Both the position numbers and the translations under genes were made by a program. This document shows, in pieces, positions 1 through 11,165 of a DNA stretch of 64,000 bases (its first letter is position 1; each line of letters opens with the position of its first letter). Under the pieces are notes generated by a model. That model saw only the letters and a list, made by a program, of their open reading frames with translations, was not told the origin of the DNA and made no database searches. Location: the NCBI GenBank assembly GCA_011037195.1, contig JAAEAF010000623.1, positions 1 through 64,000 on the forward strand. The letters are read 5' to 3'. The stretch is from Triatoma infestans (lineage: Eukaryota; Arthropoda; Insecta; Hemiptera; Reduviidae).

Positions 1-1584
1 GGCATGGGAGCTCATATGTCGCTCAGAAACCCTGATGGCAGCTATACGCAAGATGGAGAGCAAAGGGCTCATCTCCTGCTGGATACTCACTACCCGGGGA
101 GTTTACCGTGGGAGGATGTTTTGGAAGTAATGGAACCAGGCAGGCCCGGCAGGGTGGATTGGGAAGTAGCCAAAGCCATCTGTACTCCTTCGAGGCTGGA
201 ATGGGCAATTGGCTCGTTCTTGCCATACAAGTCACCGGGTGTGGATGGAATCTTTCCCGCCCTTATACAGAGGGGCATAGGGGAGATCCTACCACACCTG
301 GTTCGAATAACTAGAAGCAGTTTGGCACTCGGGTACATACCGAGACCATGGAGAAGGGCAAGGGTGGTGTTCATCCCGAAAGCAGGGAATAAGGACTCCA
401 CCCTGCCCAAATCCTTTAGGCCTATCTGCCTTACGTCCTTTTTTCTTAAGGCAATGGAGAAAGCCTTGGATAGTTATATAAGAACGGAGATTCTGGAGAG
501 GGTGCCTTTGCACCCGCGACAGCATGCATACCGAGCGGGAAGATCAACGGATACCACTCTGTATGAGCTGACGAGTGCTATCCAGAAATCTCTAGATGTC
601 AAGGAGACGGCCATCTGTGTCTTTCTTGACATAGCGAGGGCCTTTGATAACTCCTCCCATGAGGCCGTCAGTAGGGCCCTAATTAAAAGGGGGGTTGACG
701 GCACCATGGTGAGGTGAGTGAATGTGATGTTGTCCACACGAACAGTGGAGACGATGGTGGGCCAACAAACCATTAGAGTCAGTACGACCAGGGGTTGTCC
801 TCAAGGGGGGGTTTTGTCACCCCTAATATGGAGTTTGGTAGTATACGAACTCCTCTGCAAACTGGCGGATCTCGACATCTCCTGTCAGGGGTATGCCGAT
901 GATACTGTCATAATTGCTAGGGGTAAGTTCGAGGATACCCTCTGTGAAATATTACAGAGGGGTCTAGACATCACTAATAGATGGTGCCTTTCTGTGGGGT
1001 TGGGTATTAACCCAGCGAAAACCACGGTAATTCCTTTTACAAGGCGCAGGGCTCCTCCACATCTGAAAAGTATCCAGTTAGCTGGAGTTGATCTAGAGTG
1101 GAAGAAGGAGGTTAAATATCTTGGGGTAACTCTGGATAGTAAGCTTCTATGGAATAGGCATGTTGAAATAACTGCCAGTAAAGCTACTCGCGCTCTCATG
1201 GTGTGCAGGAGGGTGGCGGGCAAGTCCTGGGGATGCCCTCCTCGAATTCTTATTTGGATGTACACTATGATGGTGAGACCTATTATCACCTATGGCGCAG
1301 TAGCGTGGTACAGCAGAGCAAAGCTCGAGAAGGTCAAGAAGACTCTTGACAAAGTACAGCGCCTTGCGTGCCTATGCACGACGGGAGCTATGAGGACGTG
1401 CCCTACAGCCGGGATTGAGGTTATTCTCAATCTCACACCGCTCCACCTAATGGTGGAGCGAGTGGCGAAGGGATCCCTCCTCAGAATCTCTAGGGAGGGC
1501 ATGGGGGGATGTGGGCTGGGCGGTGGGGGGCGAATGCCCCCTTCTGCAGGCTCCCTCCCCTGGGACTTTCCTAGAGATGACTAA
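1..1584 (+). pseudogene. LINE reverse transcriptase, I/LOA-like, cut by window edge
   Basis: This is the reverse transcriptase part of a non-LTR retrotransposon; its frame is open at base 1, so the endonuclease and the true start lie outside the window. The core motifs are readable: the conserved KSPGVDGI block near 230-255, the FRPICLTS block near 415-435, the FLDIARAFD catalytic block near 622-648, RGCPQGGVLSPLIW near 793-835 and the YADD catalytic box at 892-903. The thumb region follows, with LDKVQRLACLCTTGA near 1350-1390. An in-frame TGA at 715-717 interrupts the palm, where a conserved tryptophan (TGG) is expected. A second break, a frameshift in or near the G-rich run at about 1500-1560, moves the downstream RNase H into another frame. 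It was once one protein with the next entry. The clade call rests on RT plus RNase H plus a C-terminal zinc knuckle; R1-type is the main alternative. Confidence 0.88.
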
Positions 1585-2512
1585 GAAATATAGCTTCGTT
1601 AGGAATTTTTCTACAAAGCTAAGTACGAAAGGAGAGTGGAGCGATGGATCCGCCCTGGACAGTATTAGCAAGCATGCCATTAAGTGGTACACAGATGGGT
1701 CTAAGACCCTCGAAGGAACCGGGGCAGGGGTGTTTGGGCCTAGAATCAAACACTCAGAGCCCATGGGCAAGTTTCCTAGCATCTTCCAGGCGGAAATCTA
1801 CGCTATTGGAAGGTGCGCTCAGTTGAACCTCGATCGGGGATATCGGAATCAGGAGATAGTTATCCTATCCGACAGTCAGGCGGCCATTAAAGCACTGAGC
1901 TCTTACGTACTCAGTTCTAAAATGGTATGGGATTGCCTAGGCAAACTTAATGAACTAGGCAGGAGCAATAAAGTTACCCTGCATTGGGTGCCGGGACATG
2001 TCGGCGTGGATGGTAATGAGGCAGCTGACGCCCTGGCAAAGGAAGGCGCTGTATCTCCTCTTATTGGGCCAGAGCCCTTTTGTGGAGTCAGTGACCAGGT
2101 ACTTCTAGAAGAAATCAAGAAGGAGGAGGTGGCTAAAAGAGCTCGTCTCTGGTACACCATCCCGGGACTGAGGCAGGCCAAGGTCTGCCTGGGTTGTTAC
2201 AACCAGGAAAGGTCGAAAGCCTTCATCAGTCTGAGTAAGAATAGGATCCGTATTCTTACGGGATTCCTTACGGGGCACGGCAGACTCAGGGGACACCTGA
2301 GAAAGCTTGGCCTAGCAGTTGACGGCATATGCAGATTCTGTGGAGAGGCGGAGGAAACTCCGATACATCTCCTCACGGACTGTGATGCTGTCATTCAAAG
2401 AAGATTCAGTAGTCTGGGTTGTTACCAGATAGGGGAAGAAGAAATACCTACCCTAGAACCTTCCAGGATCCTGAGATTCCTCAGGGAGTTAAACCTGGAG
2501 AGGATGCTATAG
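1511..2512 (+). pseudogene. LINE RNase H domain and C-terminal zinc knuckle
   Basis: Continuation of the preceding RT in a shifted frame; the methionine at 1511 is probably not a real start. An RNase H domain spans about 1680-2050 with all four acidic positions visible: D in WYTDGSK (near 1690), E in AEIYAIGR (near 1795), D in ILSDSQAA (near 1868) and D in NEAADALAKEG (near 2020). It would remove the RNA strand from the RNA-DNA hybrid during reverse transcription. The C-terminus carries a cysteine-histidine knuckle, C-R-F-C then H and C in HLLTDC (near 2330-2380), as is usual at the end of I/R1/LOA-type ORF2 proteins. The stop is TAG at 2510-2512. A partial relative with the same C-terminal wording lies near 54.5 kb. 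Confidence 0.88.
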
Positions 2513-2600
2513 ATGAGCTAGCTCATCTTAGGCACCAGAGAGGGGTACAATAGATCAAGAAATGGTCGCGGTACAGAACCCTTGGAAAAAAAAAAAAAAA
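2513..2600 (+). mobile_element. 3' UTR and poly(A) end of the I/LOA-like LINE
   Basis: About 70 bases of non-coding sequence after the ORF2 stop end in a run of adenines at 2584-2600, which marks the 3' end of the LINE insertion. Segments of this UTR (GTACAATAGA, TGGTCGC and the poly(A)) recur in the same order near 54.6 kb, so the tail is family-specific and not random flanking DNA. Confidence 0.8.
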
Positions 2601-2643
2601 ACTAAAATTCTATACTAAATTCTAGGACCCCCCCCCTTAAGGT

Positions 2644-2684
2644 TTATACATGTATTTGCAAATAGATTATACATGTATTTGCAA
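2644..2684. repeat. Short direct repeat, 22-bp period
   Basis: The 17-mer TATACATGTATTTGCAA occurs twice with a 22-bp offset directly downstream of the LINE tail. It could be debris at the LINE insertion boundary; no function is evident. Confidence 0.6.
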
Positions 2685-2769
2685 TTTGCTTCCGATGTCT
2701 TCTTTGGATCTGTAGTCGAAGTAGTAGCTCCCATACAATAATCATCTACAATATATGTCACAAATTTCT

Positions 2770-2965
2770 AAAGACCTTCGGCTTTTTGAGCAGACACTAA
2801 ACATTTCAACAAAAATTTCTTCCGTGCGAAATCTTTATTGCTCCCTGGTAAGATCTCAATTAGAATACGCATCAGTGAACTGGTTATTATAAATTCCTTT
2901 CTCGTTCCATTGAAAAAATTCAAAACAAATGTCTCAGAATGGTTGCATACAAAATAGGATTGCAA
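2770..2965 (+). pseudogene. LINE reverse transcriptase thumb fragment (Jockey/CR1-like)
   Basis: The plus-strand translation gives short recognisable pieces of the C-terminal part of a LINE RT: YCSLVRSQLEYASVNW near 2840-2885 and, after a frameshift and stops, KIQNKCLRMVAYKI-like text near 2915-2960. The pattern LVRSQLEYAS followed by a basic IQNK block is typical of the thumb of Jockey/CR1-type ORF2 proteins. Only about 65 codons survive, with stops. It ends where a Penelope-type terminal repeat relic begins. Confidence 0.6.
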
Positions 2966-2980
2966 TATAAAGATATAGAT

Positions 2981-3108
2981 GTTGGGTTCGTTCCGCAGAG
3001 CTGGAAGGCATCAGCGATATTTTCCGCAACAGCCTGCTTCTTTTTGTAGTCATCGACTGGTTTCGGGCATCAGAATGTTTTTGTCAAAACATATACTTGC
3101 AAAGAGCA
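2981..3108 (-). mobile_element. Penelope-type terminal repeat relic with damaged hammerhead motif
   Basis: This segment matches, in order, the terminal repeats at 34951-35060, 37300-37433 and 59835-60160: a TTCCGCAGAGCTGGAA block, a GCATCAG block, GCCTGCTTC, then the ribozyme-like core and TTGCAAAGAGCA. On the minus strand at 3077-3051 the core reads CTGATG, a lost stem II, CCCGAAA, CCAGTC and GATG. The stem II hairpin has been deleted, so this copy should be inactive. No RT sequence accompanies it. Confidence 0.75.
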
Positions 3109-4240
3109 TTTTTTTTTTTTTTTTTAACATTTTGATATCCTTTTTCTTTCCAAAATAATAATGATATAGTCTGTTTGATATCCTATCCCTAATTAATGTC
3201 CTATCCTAACATCAATGTCCCTTCTTATAATACTCGTAATATCCTTCCCTTTGTAATAAGTAACCACAGATAAATATCAACAATATTCTAACATAAATAG
3301 AGTTATGAATAATTGTAATCAACAGGGCAGTAGAATTGATATTTTGTCCATGAACCGCTGTTCAGTCACAAAAGTACAAAAACAACTTTGAATTAATATT
3401 AATTAAATTTGTCTAGTTTTTCACCGTTTTAGTATAATTACTCAGAATTCATTTGTTGGCTTGTATATATTGATTTATAGTTAATCTTATGCATTACCTA
3501 GTAATATTTTTAAAATGAGACTCAAAATTTTCCACGCTTTTCTAAATTAAATTTTCATAGTTATTTTATCTTTATCTTACTTTTCTAACAATTTTCAATT
3601 TTTATACAGTTTCTATTTGTCAATATTTTTGTATTCAAATGTGATTTTATGTTAAATTGTATTATAAACTAATAAACAACAGTTTTATTACATATGACAA
3701 TCATAATTTTGTTATTAGTGTATAGAGTTTATATATAAGTAGCTTATTAGTTTATGATATTTTATAAGCGATAGGCTTTAGTTTGTATATATAAATACAT
3801 TAGACGAACTCCCGTCAGGTCTCGCCCTATATACTCGTATATACTCGTATTTCTCCTCTATCTCGCTTGCAATTCAACAAATAAAATGACGATAGGTGCT
3901 GCGGGCTGTTTCCTTTTCCAGATTTCCTGGAGTTACGCCGGTTTTAAAGGGATACTGTGCCCTTTGACCCGCAATAAGTGAAGTAGTCTAGCTGAAACTG
4001 TGGATTGAAACATGCGTCACCGTCTCTCGCGGATGTTACCTTTCCCCTTTAAGAAGTCGGTTTCCTTCTTTTTTAGCATCCGCACTCTCTTCATATTTTC
4101 AATAACCAGTACTTGTGCACGAATATAATATACGCTCCACTATATATATAAATTATCAGGATTTCTGTTCTCATGCTATTTTTGGTGAGTATACCTTGAC
4201 GGGCTGGTATGAGCGTGAGGTCTGATACTGCCCTTAAAAA
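3109..4240. other. AT-rich DNA without recognisable gene
   Basis: No open frame of note and no mobile-element protein text. A slightly GC-richer patch at about 3890-4060 and a doubled ATATACTCGT step near 3830-3850 are the only local features. Confidence 0.5.
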
Positions 4241-4263
4241 AAAGTGTACGAGTGGATTTGTGA

Positions 4264-4296
<33 letters not shown>

Positions 4297-5310
4297 AAAG
4301 AGAGAGAGTAAGAGGGAGATGTTAAGGGCCAATCATTTACTATGTATGAAAGAGAGAGAGAGAAAGAGGGAAATGTTAAGTGCCAATCAGTTTGTATGTA
4401 TGAATGAGAGAGAGAGAAAGAAAGAGGTAAGAGGGAGATGATAAGGGCCAATCATTTAGTATGTTTGAAAGAGAGAGAGAGTAAGAGGGAGATGTTAAGG
4501 TCCAATCATTTAGTATGTATGAAAGAGAGAGAGAGAGAGAGTCAGAGGTAGATGTTAGGGGCCATCAGTTTAGTATGTACGAACGAGAGAGAGAGAGTAG
4601 AGAGAGATTTTAGGGCCTCATATTAGTATGGTAATGGAAAGAGAGCGGTAAGAGTAAGAAGGAGATGTTAATGGCCAATCATTTAGTATGTGAAAGAGAG
4701 AGAGAGAGAGAGTAAGAGGGAGATGTTAAGGGCCATCATTTAGAGTTATGAAAGAGAGAGAGTGATTAAGAGGGAGATGTAAGGTCCAATCTTTAGTATG
4801 TAGAAGAGAGAGAGAGAAGTGAGTATGAGGGAGCTTTAAGGGCCATCATTTAGTATGTATGAAGAGAGAGAGAGTGAGTAAGAGAGAGATGTTAGGGCCC
4901 AATCATTTAGTATGTATGAAAAGAGAGGGTAGAGTAAAAGGAGATGTTAATGGACATCATTTAGTATGTATGAAAGAGGAGAGAGAGAGAGTAGAGGGAG
5001 AATGTTAAGGGCCAATCATTTGTATGTATGAAAGAGAGAGAGAGAGAGTTGTAAGAGGAGATGTTAAGGTCCAATCATTTCGTATTTGAAAGAGGAGAGA
5101 GAGAGTGAGTATGAGGAATGTTAGGCCAAGGCATTTAGTATGTGATGAAAGAGAGAGAGTGAGTAAGAGGGAGATGTTAAGGGCCAATCATTTAGTATAT
5201 ATGAAAGAGAGAGAGTAAGAGAGAGATGTTAAGGTCCAATCACTTAGTATGTATGAAAGAGAGTGAGAGAGTGAGTAAGAGGGAGATGTTAAGGGCTAAT
5301 CATTTAGTAA
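4264..5310. repeat. GT microsatellite followed by GA-rich minisatellite
   Basis: A GT tract at 4264-4284 leads into about 18 imperfect copies of a roughly 54-62 bp unit. Each unit has a TATGTATGAAAGAGAGAG head with a GA tract of variable length, a core such as GAGGGAGATGTTAAGG and an end CCAATCATTTAG. Length variation sits mainly in the GA tract. Copies drift by single-base losses in the middle of the array (about 4600-5130), while the last copies are cleaner. Apparent minus-strand open frames rich in Ser and Leu are products of the repeat. Confidence 0.93.
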
Positions 5311-6600
5311 AAATGCCAAGATTGAAGCAAATTTGTCAATTAGATTTGAAATAATTATTACATTTAGAGAAAGTTGTCTGAATGTCTCACTACAATTAAT
5401 TTTTTAATTCCAAAAAATAAAAATAAAACCAAGAACGAATCCAATGACGGCAAATTGCTATTAGAGCATAATTATTAAGGGCAAAATTAACAAATCAAAG
5501 TAAAATTGGATTAAATAATATAACAATATTTCAACTACACACTAATGATCTAGTATTACAGTAGTACAATGGGATGAGCGGCCTGAGGCGAACAGTTCGC
5601 ACCAGGGCCATTCTTGCAGCGATCTGGATGGCCTTCACATTGGAGGAAAACAATGTAATATGTTAGTGGAGGAGGAATGTTAGCGTAATAGATCGCTTCA
5701 CATGCACAGACTACTAATCTGGCTGAAGCACTTGATGCGAATATAAATAAAGTGCGCAGCGCAATGGCTACATAACTCGTGCAAAACGTTTCTTTTTTTA
5801 TATCAGCTGCAGCTGATAAAAAACACAGTGTTTTGTTAACAACTTGCTAATAAGTTCGTAAAAACATTTTTATGTCTCACACATAACATTATCTGGCGGT
5901 CATTCTATACTAATCGTATAGTTAACAGTCTGTCACAATATCAATGTTTATTTCTATACTTATCATAAATATGTTGTCCTAATAAATTGTACAGATATTG
6001 AAATAATTTCTGAACATTTAATGCAGTTTGAACTGAACCAGTAACTAGTAACTGAGAATGTGAACATGAAGAGAGACATATCCTCAGCGATGAGCTGTAT
6101 ATATATTTATTGGTTAATTTTTGCCAGTACATTACAAAAAATACAAAAGGCACGTCCAAGTCCATAATATAGCACAAAGTAATAGTAATAGTAATAGATA
6201 ACAATATGTAAACTAAATACTACTACAATAAATGAGACTGTGATATAAAGACTGCGAATAAAACTGCCTATTTTATTATTATATTTAATAAAACTGATCT
6301 GTAAATAATAATAACTTGTTAAAAACTTTATATTGCAGTAAACATCTAAAAATGATCAGTTTAGTTTGAAATCTTCAGTGCACCACTTTTCATAGAATAC
6401 TGTAAAAACAGTTTCTTATTTTTTATTTAAACATTTTTACAACTGTACAGTAGCCATACAACAAGTAAAACAGATGAATAATGAAATAAAAGTATGCGCT
6501 AGCGCGCACACCCTGGCTTGAAGTTATGAACGACGGCTAGCCAGCGATAGCATTCGTAATACGCCATATGGCCTTAGTGTGTACGACTGTATCTCAAGAC
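5311..6600. other. AT-rich DNA without recognisable gene
   Basis: Nothing coding is recognisable. A GC-richer patch at 5570-5660 contains a small dyad (GCGAACAGTTCGC). The 10-mer AACGACGGCT at about 6527 and its complement AGCCGTCGTT at about 6600 form a dyad immediately beside the 3' end of the next LINE. Confidence 0.5.
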
Positions 6601-6608
6601 AGCCGTCG

Positions 6609-7610
6609 TTATGTATTTAGATGGTCGCGCGGCCGTCTTGGCGGGTTTGTGGGGAGAGTGGAATTACAGAGGGCTTGAATTAGGGGATTGGAATGAGAAG
6701 ATAATTTGGAATGGAATTTTAGGTAGCGGGATTTGGCTAAAGTGATGACGAAGGGAATTTTTAGGTCAGTGTGGATAGTGAGGTTGGAGACGTAGAAGGG
6801 AGCATTGACGATGGTGCGTAGGATTTTAGACTGTAGGGATTGAATGCGAAGTTTGTGTTTTTGGCACTCCCGTATAAATCGAATCCGTATGTCCAAATAG
6901 GAGCTAGTAAAGAATTGTACAGTTGTCTTTTGTTGTGGAGTGTAAGTTTTGAGCGTTTGTCTACTAGTGTTTTAGCATTCTGTATCGGTAATTTAGTTTA
7001 TTTTTTGAGTCTAGCATGAGGGTTCCATGTTAATCGTCCGTCTAGTTGGAGTTCGAGATAGCGGATTTGGTTTACTGTCGGGAGAAAATTATGGTTGAAT
7101 TGAATGGCGGGAAGGGTTTTTCGGTTTAAGGTGAAGAGTATGTGATTTGTGTAAATTAACCTTGATTCTCCACTTGCGGAGCCACGGTTTGAGGAGATTG
7201 AGGTTGGTTTGAAGTTGGCGAGTAGCCATGACGGGATCACTATTAGAGGAAAGGATAGCCGTATCATCAGCGAAGGTGAAAGTGGTAGTGTTAGGATGTA
7301 ATGGGAGATCAGTCGTGTATACTGTGAATAAAAGAGGAGCAAGTATGCTCCCCTGTGGGACGCCAGCGAGGATGGGAAATATAGGAGAAAAGGAAGTGCC
7401 TTGGGCAGCCAGGAAATGGCGATCGGAGAGATACGATTTAAGGATGAGGTAGTATGTAGAGGGGAGGATGCCCTTGAGTTTCCACAATAAACCCGGATAC
7501 CACACCCGATCGAATGCCTGGCAGATGTCAAGAAAAACTGCCGGGCAGTAATGTTTCCGCTCAAGGGAGGTAGCGATGATGTCTACAACTCTATGTGCCT
7601 GATGGATGAG
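6609..7610 (-). pseudogene. Jockey-like LINE ORF2 fragment, 5' truncated
   Basis: Minus-strand reverse transcriptase of Jockey type. The palm is clear at 7505-7089: AGVPQGSILAPLLFTVYTTD, then FADDTAIL with the catalytic aspartates near 7270-7290, then LRKWRIKVN. The connection and thumb follow in another frame at about 7120-6998 (VNQIRYLELQLDGRLTWNPH), and the C-terminus in a third frame at 6896-6609 (KSRYLKFHSKLSSH). At least two frameshifts therefore break it. The endonuclease and ORF1 are absent, so it is a 5'-truncated copy. The wording is close to the LINE at 47.9-51.0 kb (NSDPV block, WLRKW block, RLTWNPH block), so both belong to one family. Confidence 0.88.
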
Positions 7611-7628
7611 TTACTTATTAAAAATTTA

Positions 7629-9130
7629 TTAATAGTCTTTTTGAATATTTTTAGCTAGCCTATAGATGTAAAGAGAAGGCAGAGTCATATCATTTAGCTC
7701 TGTAAAAAGAGGTTTACCGCTGTCACGAATCTTTTGTGCATCATCACTTTGATTTTTTTTTTGCCAATTTAAATATTGCAGATGCTTAGGTGTTTCCCCC
7801 CATAGCTCATTCTTGAATGGAATAGTGCGAAATAAGCCATTCTTGAATGGAATAGTGCGAAATAAGCCATTCTTGAATGGAATAGTGCGAAATAAGCCAT
7901 TCTTGAATGGAGTAGTGCGAAATGCCATTCTTAAAACTTCTTTAGAAACTTCATCTCTCATTTTTCTCAATAAATAGATTATCTGAGACAATCTATAACT
8001 TAAGGAGATAATATGACCTTTCCAAGAAAGCAAGCAGTGCAAAGTAACGCCCAGAAGCAGTGTCATATCAGCTTGCCCTTCCATGTTATTCATGCTGAAT
8101 AATATGATTTTTTGTTTAATTTTCACTTAAAATCAGCTGATTTTTCTCTACCGGTATTCTTTAAAGAGATTCCATGAAGTTCCTATGATCCCATAGCATT
8201 TAATTTTAAAAGTAATATATCATGGGAAACCATATCGAAGGCTTTGCTGACGTCACAAAAACTAACCACACATGTTCTTTATTCTCGAAAGCCTCCATTA
8301 TTTGCTCCTCAAGTGTACAGACTGCGGCAACAGCATTGTAACCTTCTCTATAGCCAAATTGAGAGTTACTAATTAAATTATTGCCTTCTAGGTGTGTTAA
8401 TAACTGTTTAGCAACGATCTTTTCTAATATTTTCGACAAAACTAGCACCAAAGCTCTACTGGTCGAAAATTGTCTGGATCTTTCGACCGTTCTGTTTTTT
8501 ATATACAGCAATTACTAGCTATTTTTAATATTGTTGGGAAGCTGCCTCTACTATAAAACGATTTATTAGATTGTGAGTGGTGTTATATGTATGAGTGTAT
8601 TGTTTTTTTAAATAAAGAAATTAGAAAAGCCAAAGTGATCTTCACTCTTCTTTCTTTTCATTTCCTTCACCACTTTTAATACCCTCTCTTCACTAACTTC
8701 ACTAATTTTCAATTCCACTCCTGTACCCAGGTCCAAGTCTGGTACAAATATTATTAATCTGTCCTGGAGTAGATATCTGTGGCATTTCTACGAAGTGAAT
8801 ATTAAACTCTTCTGCACTTATGGATATATTATAACTAGATATCTTCTTATTACTGTTAATTAACCTCCATGCAGCGTTATTCTTTGTATTAACAACATCC
8901 CATTATAATTTTGTTTAGCTTTCTTCAAGTTTTCCCTGTAGACTCTTTTTAATTTTTGATAAACATTTGTCTGATCTTGGATGCTCCTTGTTTTCCCTAA
9001 TTCACAGACCTAATCCAATACTTCCTTCTGTACCCTTAAATCGTCTGAATACCAAACTTTGCCGGATTTCTTCTTACCCAGATAACGGGCTACTTTGGGA
9101 AAATAGTCAGGGTTGTAGTTAAGTAATGTA
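7629..9130 (-). pseudogene. Decayed LINE reverse transcriptase (second family)
   Basis: Minus-strand pieces in order: an EN-RT linker with RYLGKKKSGKVWYSDDL near 9090-9040, ENLKKAKQNYN near 8950-8910, SEVSEERVLKVVKEMKRKKS near 8700-8640, PTILK and VYKK-like text near 8540-8500, then LSKILEKIVAKQLLTHLEGN with FGYREGYNAVAAV at 8440-8330. After a gap the C-terminus appears at 8126-7629: LLGVTLHCLLSWKGHI, SYRLSQIIYLLRKMRDEVS. The catalytic YADD region lies in the unreadable gap around 8200-8130. Many stops and frameshifts make this an old copy. The RT wording differs from the adjacent Jockey-like copy, so it is a different family. A Jockey, CR1 or RTE assignment cannot be settled by eye. Confidence 0.75.
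7808..7923 (-). repeat. In-frame 30-bp tandem repeat inside LINE ORF
   Basis: About four copies of a 30-bp unit, nearly identical (one A-to-G change in the last full copy), lie inside the decayed LINE C-terminus. Because the period is a multiple of three, the frame is kept and reads as a repeated decapeptide GLFRTIPFKN. The copies are far more alike than the age of the host ORF suggests, so the expansion is recent. Confidence 0.93.
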
Positions 9131-9175
9131 GTAATGAATATACTAAAATGTTCATTTATAACACCTTTAGTATTA

Positions 9176-9446
9176 CCTCTAGTGTAACACCTCTAGTTAG
9201 CATTAGATCCCAATCCCTCTAGTTAGCATTGGATCACAACAACTCTAGTTAGCATTGGATCCCAACACCTCTAGTTAGCATTAGATCCCAACACCTCTAG
9301 TTAGCATTAGATCCCAACATCTCTAGTTAGTATTAGATCCCAACACCTCTAGTTAGCATTAGATCCCAACACCTCTAGTTAGCATTAGATCCCAACACCT
9401 CTAGTTAGCATTAGATCCCAACACCTCTAGCTAGCTTTAGATCCCT
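9176..9446. repeat. 26-bp tandem satellite, about 10 copies
   Basis: The unit CTCTAGTTAGCATTAGATCC plus CAACAC recurs with an exact 26-bp spacing from 9191 to about 9446. A degenerate partial copy starts near 9176 and the last copy has drifted (CTAGCTAGCTTTAG). It lies just upstream (in the minus-strand sense) of the decayed LINE. No coding potential. Confidence 0.93.
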
Positions 9447-9805
9447 ATTTACCGTATTCTTTACCAGAACGCAACTAACAAAAACCAATTATAGAAGAAT
9501 GTTATTTAGCATCATGGAATTTTTTTTTTAATGTAATTGAATACTAAACGTTGCAATATTATATATATATTTTTATGAATCACACAGTGTATCTAATATT
9601 CTTATTTTGAATTAATCTTAAACATTAAAAGAATATTTCATACTTTTGTATGTTCTTAATAGTTTGTATATATTTAGAAAACACAGAACTCCAGTAATGT
9701 GTATATTTTGCATTAGATATTGTGGAAGATTCTTCTCGACCGTTACTTGTATGAAGGAAAGGATTTTGAGTTTCGGTCTTTTTTTAACCAAAAATAAAAA
9801 AACTT

Positions 9806-9858
9806 AAATTTTTGCCAACGTTTCGACAAATATATTGTCTTTTTCAAGGCATAAAAAA
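9806..9858 (-). ncRNA. Mirror copy of the degenerate hammerhead-like motif
   Basis: Exact inverted counterpart of 10123-10175 on the left arm of the same palindrome, with the same altered core (TTGAAAA, GAAA, CGTT). The two arms point their 3' sides outward. Confidence 0.5.
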
Positions 9859-10122
9859 TAAAAAATATAAAAACTAAAAAATCTTTAAAACATATCCAAC
9901 TTGAATACTTATGTAAAATTTAGAACTAAAAAGTTGAGAACACCTCAACAACACAGAGAAAAGTGAAAGAATAAACAGAGAAAAGTAAAGAATAAAAGAA
10001 TAGGGTTTATTCTTTCACTTTTCTCTGTGTTGTTGAGGTGTTCTCAACTTTTTAGTTCTAAATTTTACATAAGTATTCAAGTTGGATATGTTTTAAAGAT
10101 TTTTTAGTTTTTATATTTTTTA

Positions 10123-10175
10123 TTTTTTATGCCTTGAAAAAGACAATATATTTGTCGAAACGTTGGCAAAAATTT
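10123..10175 (+). ncRNA. Hammerhead-like motif, degenerate core
   Basis: The order is a TTTTTATGCC strand, TTGAAAA (in place of CTGANGA), a stem AGACAATATATTTGTC, GAAA, CGTT, then GGCAAAAATT, which can pair back to the first strand with a bulge. The layout matches the motif at 38417-38463, but two core positions are changed, so cleavage is unlikely. Confidence 0.5.
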
Positions 10176-10240
10176 AAGTTTTTTTATTTTTGGTTAAAAA
10201 AAGACCGAAACTCAAAATCCTTTCCTTTATTAGATATTGT

Positions 10241-11165
10241 ATATTTATCTATCTACCACTAGATATGATGGGCGCTAAATTGATATAAAACCTAAAGAAG
10301 ACAAATTGGTGTTCATCATTTTAAATAAATGTTATGGTATGCTAATTAGGAATTAAACGGCAAACATGTTAGGCATGATACAGAGTGATTCTTAAATACC
10401 ATATGGTCAGGAGAGTTAGCGAGCGTCTCACCGAACTGAAGATGTCCAACATGTGTAAATTTTTCAAACACATGTTAGACAACGCGAACCCAACCTCGCT
10501 TCATATATTTAATATTAGCAATTATTAAGACTGGCTTGGCAGAAAAAATAAAATAAATGTAATTCCTTTGTGATGAAAGAAGTGGCCATATTGGAGACGG
10601 ACTGACTCCACTGTACTGTACTGAAGGCTAGTAACCACTTATATGCAAATATATAACAAATAATGTCGTTGGGCGCAACACTCTTCTTGACTAAAAGTTA
10701 GCAATTAGCCCAGGGGTAGATGGCCATCTCACTTCTCCAATCTTAATGCCAAATTTTAATAACACAAATTGTATTGTAAAATCGTGATTAAATACCGCAT
10801 TCATTTCTTTCTCTGACTGCTTTCGCGAGAATATTGCGATTGTTCAAATTTTCGAAACTGAAATATCAACTTGAGTATATTTGTTTGATTATAAATATGT
10901 AGGACAAAATATAAGTAAATGAATGGTCTTCATGAACAAAATGTGTAGTATGAGTGAACCAAATTCCTACAAACAACGTAACGAAACTCAAACATAGTAA
11001 TAAGTGATCGGTTAACATAATCGCATCCGACACTAAGTTTTGGGACAAAATCCGTCAACCGGAAGTGGGTGATTATTAAATGATTTTTTCTTTGCTATTT
11101 TGTCAAAAATGACTCCACGAATTTCTTTAAAGTTAGCAAACTATTACATCCACAAATGCCTATAG
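10241..11165. other. AT-rich DNA without recognisable gene
   Basis: No coding text or repeat structure recognised in either strand. Confidence 0.5.

Larger units (their letters stand above)
9724..10229. mobile_element. Palindromic element with 223-nt perfect arms and hammerhead-like cores
   Basis: The left arm 9754-9976 and right arm 10005-10227 are inverted copies with no mismatch that I can find, separated by a 28-nt AT-rich spacer. The element carries no protein. TTAGATATTGT occurs at 9713-9723 and again at 10230-10240, which looks like an 11-bp target-site duplication. It implies an insertion of 9724-10229 with a 30-nt extension on the left side only. The same one-sided extension is seen in the palindrome at 59830-60160. 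Each arm contains a ribozyme-like core (next entries). A recent insertion is the simplest reading. A fold-back sequencing or assembly artefact could also give perfect arms, but would not predict the 11-bp direct repeat. Confidence 0.85.

Noticed and set aside
4176..5187. Minus-strand open frames rich in Ser, Leu, His and Thr across the minisatellite
   Set aside because: They are direct translations of the GT/GA repeats and change frame with each copy.
9175..9446. CRISPR-like array of regular repeats
   Set aside because: There are no unique spacers between the 26-bp units; it is a plain tandem repeat in a eukaryotic setting.
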